A stretch of DNA of 64,000 bases, taken from positions 1 to 64,000 of the forward strand of contig JAMPDA010000006.1 in assembly GCA_023665905.1 (NCBI GenBank), in the 5' to 3' direction. Positions 17,051-23,712 of this stretch are shown one piece after another. The translations under genes and the position numbers were made by a program. Source of the stretch: Roseburia sp. GTDB taxonomy: Bacteria; Bacillota; Clostridia; Christensenellales; Pumilibacteraceae. The first letter of the stretch is position 1; each line of letters starts with the position of its first letter. The notes under the pieces were generated by a model. The model was not told the origin of the DNA and ran no database searches. It saw only the letters and a program-made list of their open reading frames with translations.

Positions 17051-17254
17051 TAGGTATTATACCCCAGGGCAAGCCCTGGACCCGCACGGCAACCGAATGT
17101 TGCACGAAGCATTGCTTACGTTCTCGCTTGTGATTGTACACAGGCTTGCCCTGGAGCACCCTACGGGTGTTCCGCCGCAAGCGGCGAGGTATAAAACCTA
17201 ATTTGTCCACGTCGCAAATTTGCTCCCGCAAGCGGGCAAATTTGCTCCTCGAAT
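17051..17254 (-). repeat. Structured intergenic repeat, copy 2
   Basis: A 204-bp copy of the element at 9241-9443, about 90% identical by eye, with the same terminal TAGGTATTATACC / GGTATAAAACCTA pair, the same internal hairpins and the same CAAATTTG tail. Differences cluster in loops and at arm positions that stay paired (for example CCCGC-AAG-CGGG in the tail). It lies between the amylase ATG and the promoter at 17266-17294 and would be transcribed in the amylase leader. Confidence 0.85.
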
Positions 17255-17265
17255 CGACCGAATAT

Positions 17266-17294
17266 ATGATACGACTATTAATTTGATTTGTCAA
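17266..17294 (-). promoter_or_regulatory. Probable promoter of the lipoprotein amylase
   Basis: TTGACA (17289-17294), 17-nt spacer, TATCAT (17266-17271) on the minus strand. Transcription from here would give a leader of about 255 nt containing the whole structured repeat. Confidence 0.65.
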
Positions 17295-17333
17295 GCGTTA
17301 GCGCAAACAGTATTAGCCACAACCCATCTCCTC

Positions 17334-17460
17334 GTCATTTCGACTTGTGCGAGTACAGCCTTTCCACCTTCTTGTCATTTCGACTTATGCGAGAACAGCC
17401 TTTCCACCCTCTTGTCATTTCGACCTATGCGACGAAAGCCTTTCCCCACTCGATGTCATT
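17334..17460 (+). repeat. 40-bp direct tandem repeat, three units
   Basis: GTCATTTCGAC recurs at 17334, 17374, 17414 and 17455, each of the first three followed by a TRTGCGA...AGCCTTTCC block. The units touch without spacers, and the fourth start is the beginning of the longer palindromic unit. They look like partial duplications of the repeat's outer end. Confidence 0.8.
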
Positions 17461-18080
17461 TCGACCGGAGCGAGCGACGCGAGCGCAGCGGAGAAATCCA
17501 GCGGCGCAAGCCGCGCATGGCGGCGCAAGCCGCAAGTGAAGATGTAAAAAGGAATAGTGAAAAAGTGGTCGGTGAAACGGCTTCCCTACTCTGCGGCGGA
17601 TCGCCTGGATTTCTCGACTTCGCTCGAAATGACATGGGTGTGTGCGAAGCATGATTGATAATAGCATGCTCCGCTTTATTATAAGCAGATAAGCTCAACC
17701 ACCTTCTTGTCATTTCGACCGAACGACGGAAGCCTTTTCTTCCCGATGTCATTTCGACCGGAGCGAGCGACAGCGAGCGCAGCGGAGAAATCCAGCGGCT
17801 TTGCCGCGCATGGCGGCGCAAGCCGCAAGTGAAGGTGTAAAAAGGAATAGTGAATAGGTGGACGGTGGTTGAGCTTTTCCATCTTGCGGCGGTTCGCCTG
17901 GATCTCTCCACGCGCATTGCTCCGCAATGCTTGGTCGAGATGACAAGACACTTATTATGCCGCACACTCCAACCACCGTCCTGTCAACACTCATTGCCGC
18001 ATACTCCAACCACCCCGATGTCATTTCGACCGGAGCGAGCGACAGCGAGCGCAGCGGAGAAATCCAGCGGCGTAGCCGCG
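17453..18080. repeat. Cluster A of palindromic MITE-like repeat units
   Basis: Units begin ATGTCATTTCGACCGGAGCGAGCGA...GCGGAGAAATCCAGCGGC. The complete units end with the inverse arm GGATTTCTCGACTTCGCTCGAAATGACA or a variant. Units are at 17453-17637 and 17746-17944, with a half unit from 18018. The interior (GTGAAGATGTAAAAAGGAATAGTGAA) is also conserved. Translated frames across them (such as CHFDRSERSE) are spurious. I see no gene between 17255 and 18263. Confidence 0.85.
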
Positions 18081-18184
18081 CATGTTTATGATAAAGCTTT
18101 ATAAATCTACGGCAACGCTCAATCACCCTATCGACATTTCGCCGCAACGCGCAATAACATTGCCGCAATCGCCGCGATAACACG

Positions 18185-18215
18185 AAAAAAGCTCGGGAGC
18201 AACTCCCAAGCTTTT
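18185..18215 (-). terminator. Terminator after the 73-aa membrane protein gene
   Basis: On the minus strand GCTTGGGAG-TTG-CTCCCGAGC is followed by TTTTTT. It lies about 50 nt beyond the stop codon at 18264. Confidence 0.85.
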
Positions 18216-18263
18216 CCGGCTAAACATAATCATAAATAGCTTTGATTTTGCGCTCCGCAGTTA

Positions 18264-18485
18264 TTATACGGGCAGGAGGCGCAAAATGTGCTTGCTGACG
18301 ATCATGAGAATGAGGTCAACGATCCAGAGGATAAAGCCGAGACCGATCAAACGGATGATGCCCGCTACGATCTTGCCGTCGGAAAATCTCGTGATCGCGC
18401 CGCAAAGCCACGACGTAACCGGAATAATCGCCAAGATCAAGCTGACAATATACGAAAGACCAAAGTAATCGCTCTTGCTTGCCAT
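18264..18485 (-). CDS. Small two-helix membrane protein
   Basis: A 73-aa protein that I do not recognise with certainty. Residues about 10-32 (LSYIVSLILAIIPVTSWLCGAIT) and 40-66 (AGIIRLIGLGFILWIVDLILMIV) form two hydrophobic helices joined by a short polar loop FSDGK. The layout resembles small conserved membrane proteins of clostridia, loosely like YqaE/Pmp3, but the sequence is not close enough to assign. It has its own promoter, a good ribosome site (AAGGAG 8 nt before ATG) and its own terminator, so it is a monocistronic, probably expressed gene. Confidence 0.75.
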   Translation of the reverse strand: MASKSDYFGLSYIVSLILAIIPVTSWLCGAITRFSDGKIVAGIIRLIGLGFILWIVDLILMIVSKHILRLLPV

Positions 18486-18517
18486 GATTATTTCTCCTTT
18501 TTGATTTCGTTGTAGGT

Positions 18518-18547
18518 ATTATACAACATTATATGTACGCATGTCAA
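18518..18547 (-). promoter_or_regulatory. Promoter of the 73-aa membrane protein gene
   Basis: TTGACA (18542-18547), 18-nt spacer, TATAAT (18518-18523). Leader about 25 nt with AAGGAGA. Confidence 0.8.
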
Positions 18548-18631
18548 GTATATTCCGAAATTTCGGCTATGTATTTTGGAAAATCTGTTATCGACATAAA
18601 ATTACGAAATTAACCGCGCGCAATCACAAAA

Positions 18632-18660
18632 CCAAAAGCCCGAGAATATCGGGCTTTTGG
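18632..18660. terminator. Bidirectional terminator ending the sigma-factor operon
   Basis: A perfect 12-bp stem CCAAAAGCCCGA/TCGGGCTTTTGG with a 5-nt loop, 13 nt past the lipoprotein stop. The stem itself provides T-rich ends in both directions. Confidence 0.88.
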
Positions 18661-18673
18661 CAGATGTTCGCCT

Positions 18674-19198
18674 TTACGCTTCCGTGCTGATAGTGATTGT
18701 AACAAAACCCGCGACCGGCACCTGAACCGGCTCGCCATTTTCATAGACCATATCGTCAAGTGGGCTCCTATCGGTTATTTTACTGACAACACGCTCTTGG
18801 GCGCACGGTTGCAAAACTTTTATAATGAAATGATTGGCTTCATCCGGATTTACTTTTATTTCTATTTTTGTTTCGTCGTATTCGAATTCGGTCGGATAAT
18901 AATATTCCGGATCGGACAACTTCATTTCACGGCCATCATCATAAAAAAACATATCGTATTCGGTATTTACAGCTAATACGGCGCTTTTTTGATGCTGGTT
19001 GCCCTTGCCGCTGTAATTACTCCAAAGAGCTGACCCGTCTTCCCAAAAACACTTGTCTGTTCCGCCGCTGTCTTGTATAACCGTATCGACCGCTATCAGC
19101 ATGGGACTACTTCCACTCTGCGTATTTTGTTTGTCTGTGCATGCAAAGAAAGAACAACAAATCAATCCCGTCAGCAATATGAGCACAAATTTTTTCAT
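18674..19198 (-). CDS. Small lipoprotein of the sigma-factor operon
   Basis: A 174-aa lipoprotein of unknown function. The N-terminus MKKFVLILLTGLICCSFFAC is a lipoprotein signal with the acylated Cys at residue 20. The mature part is acidic and beta-rich (TEFEYDETKIEIKVNPDEANHF), ending in an immunoglobulin-like strand pair (VPVAGFVTITIST). TGAGG precedes the ATG. It lies 43 nt downstream of the membrane protein at 19242-20030 and before a strong terminator. The context suggests an envelope protein controlled by, or sensed through, the ECF-type sigma factor. No family assigned. Confidence 0.8.
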   Translation of the reverse strand: MKKFVLILLTGLICCSFFACTDKQNTQSGSSPMLIAVDTVIQDSGGTDKCFWEDGSALWSNYSGKGNQHQKSAVLAVNTEYDMFFYDDGREMKLSDPEYYYPTEFEYDETKIEIKVNPDEANHFIIKVLQPCAQERVVSKITDRSPLDDMVYENGEPVQVPVAGFVTITISTEA

Positions 19199-19241
19199 AT
19201 CAGCGCCTCAAAAGTGAATTTTATTAAACACGACCTTCTTT

Positions 19242-20030
19242 TTATTGCTGTGACAAGAGCAATTCTTCTGCTATCTCGAAAAGCCTTGTTCCGTCGGGAT
19301 CATCCTTTAAAGTGATATAATAGCCGTAGCTGTCGAAATCGAAGATACCGTAGGTATAGCTGTAGCCCGCTCCCCACTTGATCGGAATATCGGACACCGT
19401 GCTTTCGTTGGTGCAAACAGATATATTGTATGCCAAAAACGCCAAAGTTTCGGCGTCGGCAGTGACGACGTACTCTATTTCATCATTGGTATTCGTGTCT
19501 TTAAAGCTCACGCTAAAGCCCAAAAAACCGCCCGCGGACCTTCGGGTGTATTCGGCGAACGAATATTCGGTCGCGCCCTGCCTGTCTAAGTACAAAAAAT
19601 GCGTGCCGTGCAGTTCGTTATATTCTTGAACGGTGCACTGTAAATTCGACTTTTCATACGCAGGGTCTTGCGCCGAGCCCCCGGAGCCGCCCGGATCGCC
19701 CACGTAGTCAAAGTCGTCGGAGCCTCCGGGGTCGCCCGAATCGCCCGAGTAGTCAAAGTCGCCGGAGCTGCTCCATCCGCCCGAGCCGTCCGACTCGCCG
19801 CTGTTGCGCAACAGCAATGTAGGGATCAAAACGACAGCCAAAACCGCCGCCGACGCGAGCGGCGCAAATATAGCCACTCGCCTGCCGATCGACTTTTTTT
19901 TCGCCGCGGTGTTGCTCGCGCCCGTATTTTGCGAAATCTCGGGGTGCGCTTTTTTCAGCTCCTCCGCCAGAGCTTTATTATCGCGCGCGCCGTTTTCACG
20001 TATGATTTTGTGAAGATCTTGTTCCCTCAA
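19242..20030 (-). CDS. Membrane protein, probable anti-sigma factor or sigma-operon sensor
   Basis: A 262-aa single-pass protein. The charged cytoplasmic N-terminus (about 1-48) includes AEELKKAHPEI. One transmembrane helix (about 51-72, VAIFAPLASAAVLAVVLIPTLLL) leads to a Gly/Asp/Ser repeat stalk (DFDYSGDSGDPGGSDDFDYVGD) and an extracytoplasmic domain of about 140 aa (LQCTVQEYNELHG...LFEIAEELL). The topology and position directly after the sigma gene fit an anti-sigma factor, but no ZAS or other known motif is visible, so this is inferred. The start is TTG at 20028-20030, fixed by GGAGG 5 nt upstream. Confidence 0.75.
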   Translation of the reverse strand: MREQDLHKIIRENGARDNKALAEELKKAHPEISQNTGASNTAAKKKSIGRRVAIFAPLASAAVLAVVLIPTLLLRNSGESDGSGGWSSSGDFDYSGDSGDPGGSDDFDYVGDPGGSGGSAQDPAYEKSNLQCTVQEYNELHGTHFLYLDRQGATEYSFAEYTRRSAGGFLGFSVSFKDTNTNDEIEYVVTADAETLAFLAYNISVCTNESTVSDIPIKWGAGYSYTYGIFDFDSYGYYITLKDDPDGTRLFEIAEELLLSQQ

Positions 20031-20084
20031 ACGAACCTCCGATACGTATAGGTATATAGCAGATTTTGAAGTTTTGTCCGAAAC

Positions 20085-20618
20085 TCACTCCAAATATTTT
20101 TCCAATTTTTTCAAAGCGCGCTTCAAGACATAGGCGACCGAGCTTTTGGGCATGCCCGTCTGTTTTGCGATCTCACGCACCGTCATGCCCATGAATATCT
20201 TGCTTTCTATTATCTCGCGCTCCTGCGCGTCGAGCTTAGCTATCGCCTGCTCCACATCGTATTTATCCAATATCCCGTCGTCGAAAGACGGTCCGCCGCT
20301 GTCGGCGTATTTGTTTTCGTCCGCCGCCGCTTCCGCCGCGACCTCGACCGCGTTGCGGTTCAGCCTGTACGCCTCGTTCTGCGTTATTTTAACTATCCAA
20401 GCCAAGCCGTTTTTCGAGCTGTCGAAAGAGTGCACGGCGCTCAAGATCCTGTCGTAAGCCGAAAACACGACGTCCTCGACGAGCGATTTGTCTGCGAGAT
20501 ACTTATAGGCTATGTACTGCATATACCCGCGCGAATAATCAATGAACTCTTCCAAGCAGTCTTCGCCGTTCATCAACTCGAATAAATATCTATTGATTTG
20601 TTCGCGAGTGGTTTTCAT
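20085..20618 (-). CDS. RNA polymerase sigma factor, ECF-like
   Basis: A 177-aa sigma-70 family protein with region 2 (residues about 20-90: YMQYIAYKYL.DKSLVEDVVFSAYDRIL, then the WIVKITQNEAYRLNR part) and region 4 (about 118-175: LDAQEREIIESKIFMGMTVREIAKQTGMPKSSVAYVLKRALKKLEKYL, a clear helix-turn-helix). A short acidic linker replaces region 3, as in ECF factors. It is the first gene of a three-gene operon with a membrane partner and a lipoprotein. The promoter -10 is only 6 nt before the ATG, so the message is leaderless. Confidence 0.9.
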   Translation of the reverse strand: MKTTREQINRYLFELMNGEDCLEEFIDYSRGYMQYIAYKYLADKSLVEDVVFSAYDRILSAVHSFDSSKNGLAWIVKITQNEAYRLNRNAVEVAAEAAADENKYADSGGPSFDDGILDKYDVEQAIAKLDAQEREIIESKIFMGMTVREIAKQTGMPKSSVAYVLKRALKKLEKYLE

Positions 20619-20624
20619 GTTTAC

Positions 20625-20653
20625 ACTATATTATTTTTAACGCCGTTTGTCAA
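20625..20653 (-). promoter_or_regulatory. Leaderless promoter of the sigma-factor operon
   Basis: TTGACA (20648-20653), 17-nt spacer, TATAGT (20625-20630), then GTAAAC and the ATG. It has housekeeping-type rather than ECF-type elements, so autoregulation is not evident. Confidence 0.83.
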
Positions 20654-20679
20654 TATCGCCGAAAAAATCGCACAAAAAA

Positions 20680-20699
20680 AACGACGGGAGTCCGCCGTT
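20680..20699 (-). terminator. Terminator after the 77-aa protein gene
   Basis: On the minus strand AACGGCGG-ACT-CCCGTCGT is followed by at least eight T residues, 6 nt past the stop at 20706. Confidence 0.85.
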
Positions 20700-20705
20700 C
20701 TCTGT

Positions 20706-20939
20706 TTACGCGTTGGCTTTTTTCCACGCATCGGCTTTCGCCTTGGTGAGAGCGACGAGGCTCTCGGTCTTGTACGGGGAATCGGGACCGCCGTTGGCGT
20801 ACAGGAAAAGCGCGCCGTCCGCGGCGACGAACAGTATTTCCTCGTAGCCGGCAGGGTTGCCGTACTCGCAGTGCGTGACCTTTTTTACGATATCCATTTT
20901 TTCGGTGTCGTAAGCCTTGCCCTTGACCGTTTTCTTCAT
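20706..20939 (-). CDS. Small conserved-looking protein, function unknown
   Basis: A 77-aa soluble protein beginning MKKTVKGKAYDTEKMDIVKK and ending with a Lys/Ala helix. The order K-G-K-x-Y-D-T, then GNPAGYEEILFVAADGALFLYANGG, resembles short clostridial proteins that start KKTVNGKVYDT and contain an ALYRT..G.YFL..EGG core, often of unknown function. The likeness is from memory and partial. It has a full expression cassette: promoter at 20970-20998, AAGGAGGTG 7 nt before the ATG, and a strong terminator. It is divergent from ridA. Confidence 0.75.
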   Translation of the reverse strand: MKKTVKGKAYDTEKMDIVKKVTHCEYGNPAGYEEILFVAADGALFLYANGGPDSPYKTESLVALTKAKADAWKKANA

Positions 20940-20969
20940 AACGTGCCACCTCCTTTATTTATCGAGCAC

Positions 20970-20998
20970 ATTATATCACATTCCGAATAAAATCACAA
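20970..20998 (-). promoter_or_regulatory. Promoter of the 77-aa protein gene
   Basis: TTGTGA (20993-20998), 17-nt spacer, TATAAT (20970-20975), leader of about 25 nt. Confidence 0.7.
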
Positions 20999-21029
20999 CT
21001 GTTTTGCCGCCGCGCAAAAACGAAAATAC

Positions 21030-21058
21030 TTGACGTAAAAATTCGCATAATATACAAT
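21030..21058 (+). promoter_or_regulatory. Probable ridA promoter
   Basis: TTGACG (21030-21035), 17-nt spacer, TACAAT (21053-21058). The leader of about 50 nt ends with AAGGAG before the ATG. Confidence 0.65.
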
Positions 21059-21115
21059 ACTAAAGGCAGACGGCACGCACCGCGCCGCCGCACTTTTCCG
21101 AGCAAGGAGATAATC

Positions 21116-21499
21116 ATGAAAAAGACGGAAATAAAGACCGAAAACGCGCCCAAGGCGATAGGCCCGTACTCGCAGGCGGTGATCGCCGGCAAGACGCTGT
21201 TCGCTTCCGGTCAGATACCCATTGACCCCGCGACGGGCAATATCGAAAGCGACGACATTGCCGCACAAACCCACCGCGTGCTCAAAAACATCGAAGGTCT
21301 GCTCGGCGAGTGCAAGCTCGGCTTTGCCGACGTAGTAAAGACGACCGTATTTTTGACAGACCTTGCCGACTTCGACACGGTCAACGCGATATACGGGCAA
21401 TACTTCCCCACGCCGTATCCTGCGCGCAGTTGCGTTCAGGTTGCGAAGCTGCCCAAAAACGCCAAGATAGAAATTGAAATAACCGCGCGCCTGCGCTGA
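21116..21499 (+). CDS. ridA: RidA family reactive-intermediate deaminase
   Basis: A 127-aa trimeric enzyme that hydrolyses toxic enamine/imine intermediates released by PLP-dependent dehydratases to ketoacids. Features are the GPYSQAV loop near residue 17, ASGQIPIDPATG, the VVKTTVFLTDLADFDTVNAIY core, and the C-terminal PARSCVQVAKLPKNAKIEIEITA with the substrate Arg. AAGGAG lies 6 nt before the ATG. Single-gene unit with its own terminator. Confidence 0.95.
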   Translation: MKKTEIKTENAPKAIGPYSQAVIAGKTLFASGQIPIDPATGNIESDDIAAQTHRVLKNIEGLLGECKLGFADVVKTTVFLTDLADFDTVNAIYGQYFPTPYPARSCVQVAKLPKNAKIEIEITARLR

Positions 21500-21503
21500 A
21501 AGC

Positions 21504-21538
21504 TTGCGCCGGTGGATTTTGTCCACTCCGCAATTTTA
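21504..21538 (+). terminator. Terminator after ridA
   Basis: TTGCG...GTGGA-TTTTG-TCCAC...CGCAA stem with a small internal loop, followed by TTTT. Confidence 0.7.
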
Positions 21539-21545
21539 AAAACTC

Positions 21546-21575
21546 TTGACAAAGGCACGGCATGCGTGCTAAACT
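21546..21575 (+). promoter_or_regulatory. Near-leaderless promoter of the DivIC-like gene
   Basis: TTGACA (21546-21551), 18-nt spacer, TAAACT (21570-21575). The ATG at 21586 is 10 nt past the -10, leaving a leader of about 0-5 nt. Confidence 0.75.
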
Positions 21576-21585
21576 ATTTTACGTT

Positions 21586-21867
21586 ATGACAAACTCGACA
21601 AATAAAACAGTCATTAAAATAGTAGTTGCGTCGCTCGCGGCGCTTTTGGCGCTGTTTATAGTGGCGCTCATTATCAATCTCGTGCGGCTTAGCGCGGTCA
21701 ACGCTCGCAAGGACGAGCTGGCGGCGCAGTCGGCGCAGCTCGACGCGCTCATCGAGGAGAACACCGAGCTCATCACCTACTGCAATTCGTCTGAGTTTGT
21801 GGAGGAGTACGCGCGCAAGTATCTCGACATGGTGTACCGCGGCGAGATAGTGCTCGAAGTGGAATAA
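21586..21867 (+). CDS. Septum formation initiator, FtsB/DivIC-like
   Basis: A 93-aa single-pass cell-division protein. The membrane helix is at about residues 9-34 (VIKIVVASLAALLALFIVALIINLV). A coiled coil follows (RKDELAAQSAQLDALIEENTEL) and then the conserved FVEEYARKYLDMVYRGEIV tail. It would act in the divisome linking FtsL to septal synthesis. The frame is open from 21562, but that ATG overlaps the -10 element, so I start at 21586. An AAAGG before 21562 keeps the alternative alive. Followed by a terminator, then a ppx/gppA homologue. Confidence 0.88.
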   Translation: MTNSTNKTVIKIVVASLAALLALFIVALIINLVRLSAVNARKDELAAQSAQLDALIEENTELITYCNSSEFVEEYARKYLDMVYRGEIVLEVE

Positions 21868-21874
21868 CTTAGGT

Positions 21875-21904
21875 ATCGGGCGTAGGCTACTGCGCCCGAT
21901 TTTA
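21875..21904 (+). terminator. Terminator or attenuator between divIC and ppx/gppA
   Basis: ATCGGGCG/CGCCCGAT stem with a 10-nt loop followed by TTTTAATTT. No clear promoter lies between it and the next gene, so partial read-through probably feeds the phosphatase gene. Confidence 0.7.
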
Positions 21905-21936
21905 ATTTACCCGATCTTAATTTAGAGGAACGCCGG

Positions 21937-22788
21937 ATGACAGAAAACAAGACCGCGTCGCGCCGCGCCGCGATAGACATAGGCTCCAATTCCGTAAGGC
22001 TCGCGATGTCCGACGGGACGGTGCGCTCGCGCATAACCAAGCTCGCGAACGGCATAGCGGAAACGGGCGCGCTCGCACACGACGGCTTCGAGGCGACGCT
22101 AAACGCGCTCGAAGAATACGCCGAACTGTGCCGCGACGCAAACACTACGGTGTTCGCGACCGAGGCTGTGCGCCGCGCGGCGAACGGAAAAGAGTTCTGC
22201 GCCGCCGTAAAAGCGCGGACGGATTTCGACGTTGCCGTGCTGTCGCCCGAACAGGAAGCGCGGCTCGCGCTTTTCGGCGCGGTAAAACCGCAGGGCGCGG
22301 TGACGGTGTGCGACCTCGGCGGCGGAAGTATGGAGCTCATATCCTCGCGCGACGGCGTTCGACCCGATTACGTTAAAAGCCTGCCGCTCGGCGTGGTGGT
22401 TGTAAAAAACAGGTTCGACGGCGACTATCGCGCGGCGATAGACACTGTGCCGACGCTCGTAGCGGAGTACGGCGATGTTCCCGACTATCCGCTCGTGGTG
22501 TCCGGCGGAAGCGCGTGCGCCATAGCGGCGTGCATGCTGAACCTTCCCGTCTACGACAAATCGGCGGTAAACGGCGCGACGTTTTCCGCGCGCGAGCTGG
22601 ACGGGTTTATGCCGATGCTTTTAAGACGCAACCTCGCGCTATTCAGACCGGTCTGCGCCGCGCGCGCCGACACCGTGCCGTACGGCGCGATAATAATTCA
22701 GGCGCTGTTGAACCACATCGGCGCGGAAAAGTTTTCCGTTTCCGATTCGGGCAATCTCGACGCGGTGTTAAACGGCTTTGAGTTTTAG
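21937..22788 (+). CDS. Ppx/GppA family phosphatase
   Basis: A 283-aa ASKHA-fold phosphatase acting on polyphosphate or (p)ppGpp-type pentaphosphate. Seen are the phosphate-1 loop AAIDIGSNSVRLAM near residue 12, the FATEAVRRAANG block, the catalytic-Glu region EQEARLALFGA, phosphate-2 CDLGGGSMEL and a late VVSGGSACAIAA loop. It corresponds to the compact N-terminal exopolyphosphatase unit without the HD domain of longer Ppx. GAGGA lies 7 nt before the ATG. Polyphosphatase and pppGppase activities cannot be separated by sequence alone. Confidence 0.9.
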   Translation: MTENKTASRRAAIDIGSNSVRLAMSDGTVRSRITKLANGIAETGALAHDGFEATLNALEEYAELCRDANTTVFATEAVRRAANGKEFCAAVKARTDFDVAVLSPEQEARLALFGAVKPQGAVTVCDLGGGSMELISSRDGVRPDYVKSLPLGVVVVKNRFDGDYRAAIDTVPTLVAEYGDVPDYPLVVSGGSACAIAACMLNLPVYDKSAVNGATFSARELDGFMPMLLRRNLALFRPVCAARADTVPYGAIIIQALLNHIGAEKFSVSDSGNLDAVLNGFEF

Positions 22789-22846
22789 CCGCACAATGCA
22801 AGTATATCCTATATATAAATATCTCGCGGCGCAAGCCGCAAAAAGC

Positions 22847-22878
22847 GGAGCGCGTAAAGCTTATGCCTTACGCGCTCC
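22847..22878. terminator. Bidirectional terminator between ppx/gppA and gerQ
   Basis: A perfect 11-bp stem GGAGCGCGTAA/TTACGCGCTCC with a 10-nt loop. AAAAGC precedes it and CTTTA follows, so it works for both convergent units. Confidence 0.85.
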
Positions 22879-22897
22879 TTTACTGTTTATCTATCCG

Positions 22898-23146
22898 TCA
22901 GCAGAACGTGACGAACTTGATGGCGAATATATCCGTCAGACAGATCTTGTCGCCGCACGTGACGCCGACGTACGAGTTGCCCACTATGTACAGATCGCCG
23001 GTTATGGATTGGAGCGCGCCGTTAAAGAGCGATATTTCTATCTTGACGCGCCTGCCCATATTGTCGGCGAAAAGCTGTCGCCAGGTCCCGACATTGGCTT
23101 CCGAGTCGAAATCGGGCATGGGATCGGGGAAGTTTAAGTCTTGCAT
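22898..23146 (-). CDS. GerQ-like spore coat/germination protein
   Basis: An 82-aa protein with an acidic N-terminus (PDPMPDFDSEA) then a compact beta fold (VGTWRQLFADNMGRRVKIEI...TGDLYIVGNSYVGVTCGDKICLTDIFAIKFVTF). This resembles the GerQ family, which anchors CwlJ in the spore coat. The link is strongly supported by position: it follows a CwlJ-like hydrolase by 42 nt, as in Bacillus cwlJ-gerQ. AAGGAG precedes the ATG. The sequence match alone is moderate. Confidence 0.68.
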   Translation of the reverse strand: MQDLNFPDPMPDFDSEANVGTWRQLFADNMGRRVKIEISLFNGALQSITGDLYIVGNSYVGVTCGDKICLTDIFAIKFVTFC

Positions 23147-23188
23147 ATTGATATCTCCTTTTTAATATTTTTACGAAAAAGACGGACG

Positions 23189-23599
23189 TCACGTGTTGAA
23201 ATAGCTCGACGTCGGCGAATAGAAGCAGTGATTTCCTATTCTCGTGCGCAGATAGCCGTTGTTGTTGGGAAAGTTCGCTCGGCACGACGACGAGTACGGA
23301 TTGAAAAACCACAGCGCGTCGCCGACCTCGCCCAACCGACCGCCGGCAAGCGCCCACTGCGCTATGTCGTAATGCACCTGCTCGGGCGAAAGATTGTAAA
23401 TGCTCTGCGGCTGGTCTGTCGCGCACTCGAACTGACGTGGCGCAAAAATGACGTCGGGGACGCTGTTATATCTGCCGTACTCCCCTGCGGACGAAACCAC
23501 CCTGTTCATAACGACGGAAGCGACGGCGCGCATGCCGTTTTCGCCCTCGCCGCCCGCCTCGCATTTAATAAGCCTTGCCAACAATTCCAGATCGCTCAT
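23189..23599 (-). CDS. Spore cortex-lytic cell wall hydrolase CwlJ-like
   Basis: A 136-aa Hydrolase_2 (SleB/CwlJ) domain protein that degrades cortex peptidoglycan at muramic-lactam sites during germination. LELLARLIKCEAGGEGENGM carries the catalytic Glu near residue 14. The AVASVVMNRV helix, IYNLSPEQVHYDIAQWALAGG and GDALWFFNP...NHCFY follow. The lack of a signal peptide and the length match CwlJ (142 aa in Bacillus) rather than SleB. Pairing with a GerQ-like gene supports a spore-forming host. TATAAT is only 5 nt before the ATG, with no good -35. Confidence 0.88.
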   Translation of the reverse strand: MSDLELLARLIKCEAGGEGENGMRAVASVVMNRVVSSAGEYGRYNSVPDVIFAPRQFECATDQPQSIYNLSPEQVHYDIAQWALAGGRLGEVGDALWFFNPYSSSCRANFPNNNGYLRTRIGNHCFYSPTSSYFNT

Positions 23600-23604
23600 A
23601 CCGT

Positions 23605-23610
23605 ATTATA
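23605..23610 (-). promoter_or_regulatory. Probable -10 element of cwlJ, leaderless
   Basis: CATATATAAT ends 5 nt before the ATG. A consensus -35 is missing at the expected place (ACGTTC), as would be expected for a sporulation sigma factor. The specific sigma cannot be decided from sequence. Confidence 0.5.
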
Positions 23611-23638
23611 TATGCACGCTTTTTATGGAACGTGAAAA

Positions 23639-23666
23639 AACGGCCGCATATGCAATGCGAGCCGTT
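23639..23666 (-). terminator. Terminator of the 32.5-23.7 kb operon
   Basis: On the minus strand AACGGC-T-CGCAT-TGCAT-ATGCG-GCCGTT is followed by TTTTT. Its T-tract abuts the upstream part of the cwlJ promoter. Confidence 0.85.
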
Positions 23667-23712
23667 AAAGCTTTTGTTCATGTTCAAAATATCGTTGCCG
23701 CAAATTCAATAA

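Noticed and set aside
17334-17460. Possible CRISPR array in the 40-bp repeats
   Set aside because: Repeats are contiguous without spacers, only three units, and grade into the palindromic element.
17456-18183. Several 60-170 aa frames across the repeat clusters (17.4-18.2 and 33.0-33.5 kb)
   Set aside because: Their translations (CHFDRSERSE-type) derive from the repeat arms in several frames and strands, with no ribosome sites. They are artefacts known from repeat-rich genomes.
21562-21585. Earlier ATG of the DivIC-like gene at 21562
   Set aside because: It overlaps the -10 TAAACT element, and the family fold begins at MTNSTNKTV. It is kept only as an alternative because AAAGG lies upstream.
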